Origin: Dysgonamonadaceae bacterium
Lineage (GTDB): Bacteria; Bacteroidota; Bacteroidia; Bacteroidales; Azobacteroidaceae
Reading direction: 5' to 3'
DNA length: 5,561 nt
Assembly (NCBI GenBank): GCA_031260235.1
Contig: JAIRKG010000037.1
Span: 1-5,561 of the forward strand
Part shown: positions 4,956 through 5,561 of the stretch, one piece after another
Layout of the letters: every line of letters starts with the position of its first letter
Position numbering within the stretch: the first letter of the stretch is position 1
The notes under the pieces: model-generated
What the model saw: only the letters and a program-made list of their open reading frames with translations
Databases searched by the model: none
What the model was told of the DNA's origin: nothing
Program-made: the position numbers and the translations under genes

Positions 4956-5561
4956 TTATTCCTTCAAAAATCCGTATTCATACACTTTGGGCGCTATCTT
5001 TTTTGCCAGCATTTTTAATGCCGCACGAAGACTGTCAATCAGTTTACTGTATTTTTCGTCGTCGGACTTGCTGTTCATCTTGCCCTTAGCGTTGCGCCCC
5101 TGAAAATATTCGCGAATATCGTAGAGCGAAGCGTTTACATTGCAATCTTTTTGTGAATGATAATATTTCCACAGTTCTTTGCCGGCATCGAATACGGCTT
5201 GCGCTTCTGACGAGAACTCGCGCCTTTCTCCTTTCTTCCAACCGAATTTTGAGTGTTTTTTAGTTTCTTCCAAATTTGAAAACAGGTCGGAATAAGCATT
5301 TAATACTTTTTCTCCGCTCAAAAAAGTAATCATAATATGACTTTCAAACCCCGTTCGCGCTTCGACCTCGTTTTCCGTAAAGGGTATCCAGTGATTGACG
5401 CCTTCTTTTGCGGAAATGTTATTATTGAATAAAGTATAGGCGAGGCAATCGTTCTGAAATTCGATGTCTTTTTCCCATTTTCTGTTTGGGAAAAGAAACT
5501 GGTCGCGGTCATTGAGCCAGTCGGCGGGAATGACTTTGCGGACGGCAAAATAAATGGCGGT
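4956..5561 (-). CDS. C-terminal part of a probable N-6 adenine DNA methylase / type IIG restriction-modification protein
   Basis: The frame is open from the right window edge to the TAA at 4956-4958, giving 201 residues whose N-terminal portion lies outside. The segment near its start, AVRKVIPADWLNDRDQFLFP, then EFQNDCLAYTLF and KEGVNHWIPFTENEVEAR, resembles the C-terminal region of large Bacteroidetes/Epsilonproteobacteria N-6 DNA methylases of the Eco57I-like type IIG class. The end has FSSEAQAVFDAGKELWKYYH, NVNASLYDIREYFQGRN and KKIAPKVYEYGFLKE, also seen in that group. From memory of the family this would be the target-recognition or C-terminal helical part; the methylase motifs (NPPY, FxGxG) would lie beyond the edge. 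An internal ATG at 5333 is not the start, since the frame and the similarity continue upstream of it. It converges on the 127-aa gene across the repeat array. Family is moderately sure; specificity is unknown. Confidence 0.72.
   Translation of the reverse strand, partial: TAIYFAVRKVIPADWLNDRDQFLFPNRKWEKDIEFQNDCLAYTLFNNNISAKEGVNHWIPFTENEVEARTGFESHIMITFLSGEKVLNAYSDLFSNLEETKKHSKFGWKKGERREFSSEAQAVFDAGKELWKYYHSQKDCNVNASLYDIREYFQGRNAKGKMNSKSDDEKYSKLIDSLRAALKMLAKKIAPKVYEYGFLKE

Noticed and set aside
5330..5548. Separate minus-strand 72-aa gene
   Set aside because: It lies in a different frame inside the methylase-like gene, whose true frame continues from the internal ATG at 5333 to the window edge with a family-like sequence.

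Overview
The window looks like a chromosomal segment of a Bacteroidetes bacterium, probably order Bacteroidales. Three things point there. Putative promoters match the TAnnTTTG -7 box typical of the phylum, and the start codons mostly lack a strong Shine-Dalgarno sequence. The window holds a long secreted family C69 peptidase of the type common in Bacteroidales. It also holds the start of a secreted protein that resembles the exported trypsin-like/lysyl-endopeptidase precursors of this phylum. No tRNA, rRNA, insertion sequence or CRISPR array was seen.

Left part (1-3304, minus strand): a compact run of three genes, transcribed right to left. First is a class I (subfamily Ib) aspartate aminotransferase, then after 18 bp a secreted C69 dipeptidase. 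An ATGA overlap leads into the first 139 codons of a secreted endopeptidase-like protein that runs off the left edge and was easy to miss because it is open-ended. Together they suggest a small peptide/amino-acid utilisation operon: an exported endopeptidase and dipeptidase cut peptides and a cytoplasmic transaminase handles the released amino acids (inference).

Middle (3305-4463): a 107-bp divergent promoter region separates this operon from a plus-strand YfcE-type metallophosphoesterase, which is followed by a probable intrinsic terminator. A small, unrecognised 127-aa gene with its own well-formed Bacteroidetes promoter comes next.

Right part (4464-5561): the gap between the 127-aa gene and a convergent gene is nearly 500 bp. 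It holds a GC-rich foldable segment and then eight tandem 41-42-bp units, each with an 18-bp palindromic core. The core differs between units by paired, compensating base changes, and two unit types alternate to form an 83-84-bp dimer. The last gene, on the minus strand, is the C-terminal 201 residues of what looks like a large N-6 adenine DNA methylase/type IIG restriction-modification protein that begins beyond the right edge. The hairpin array is the least explained element and the best candidate for something undescribed.
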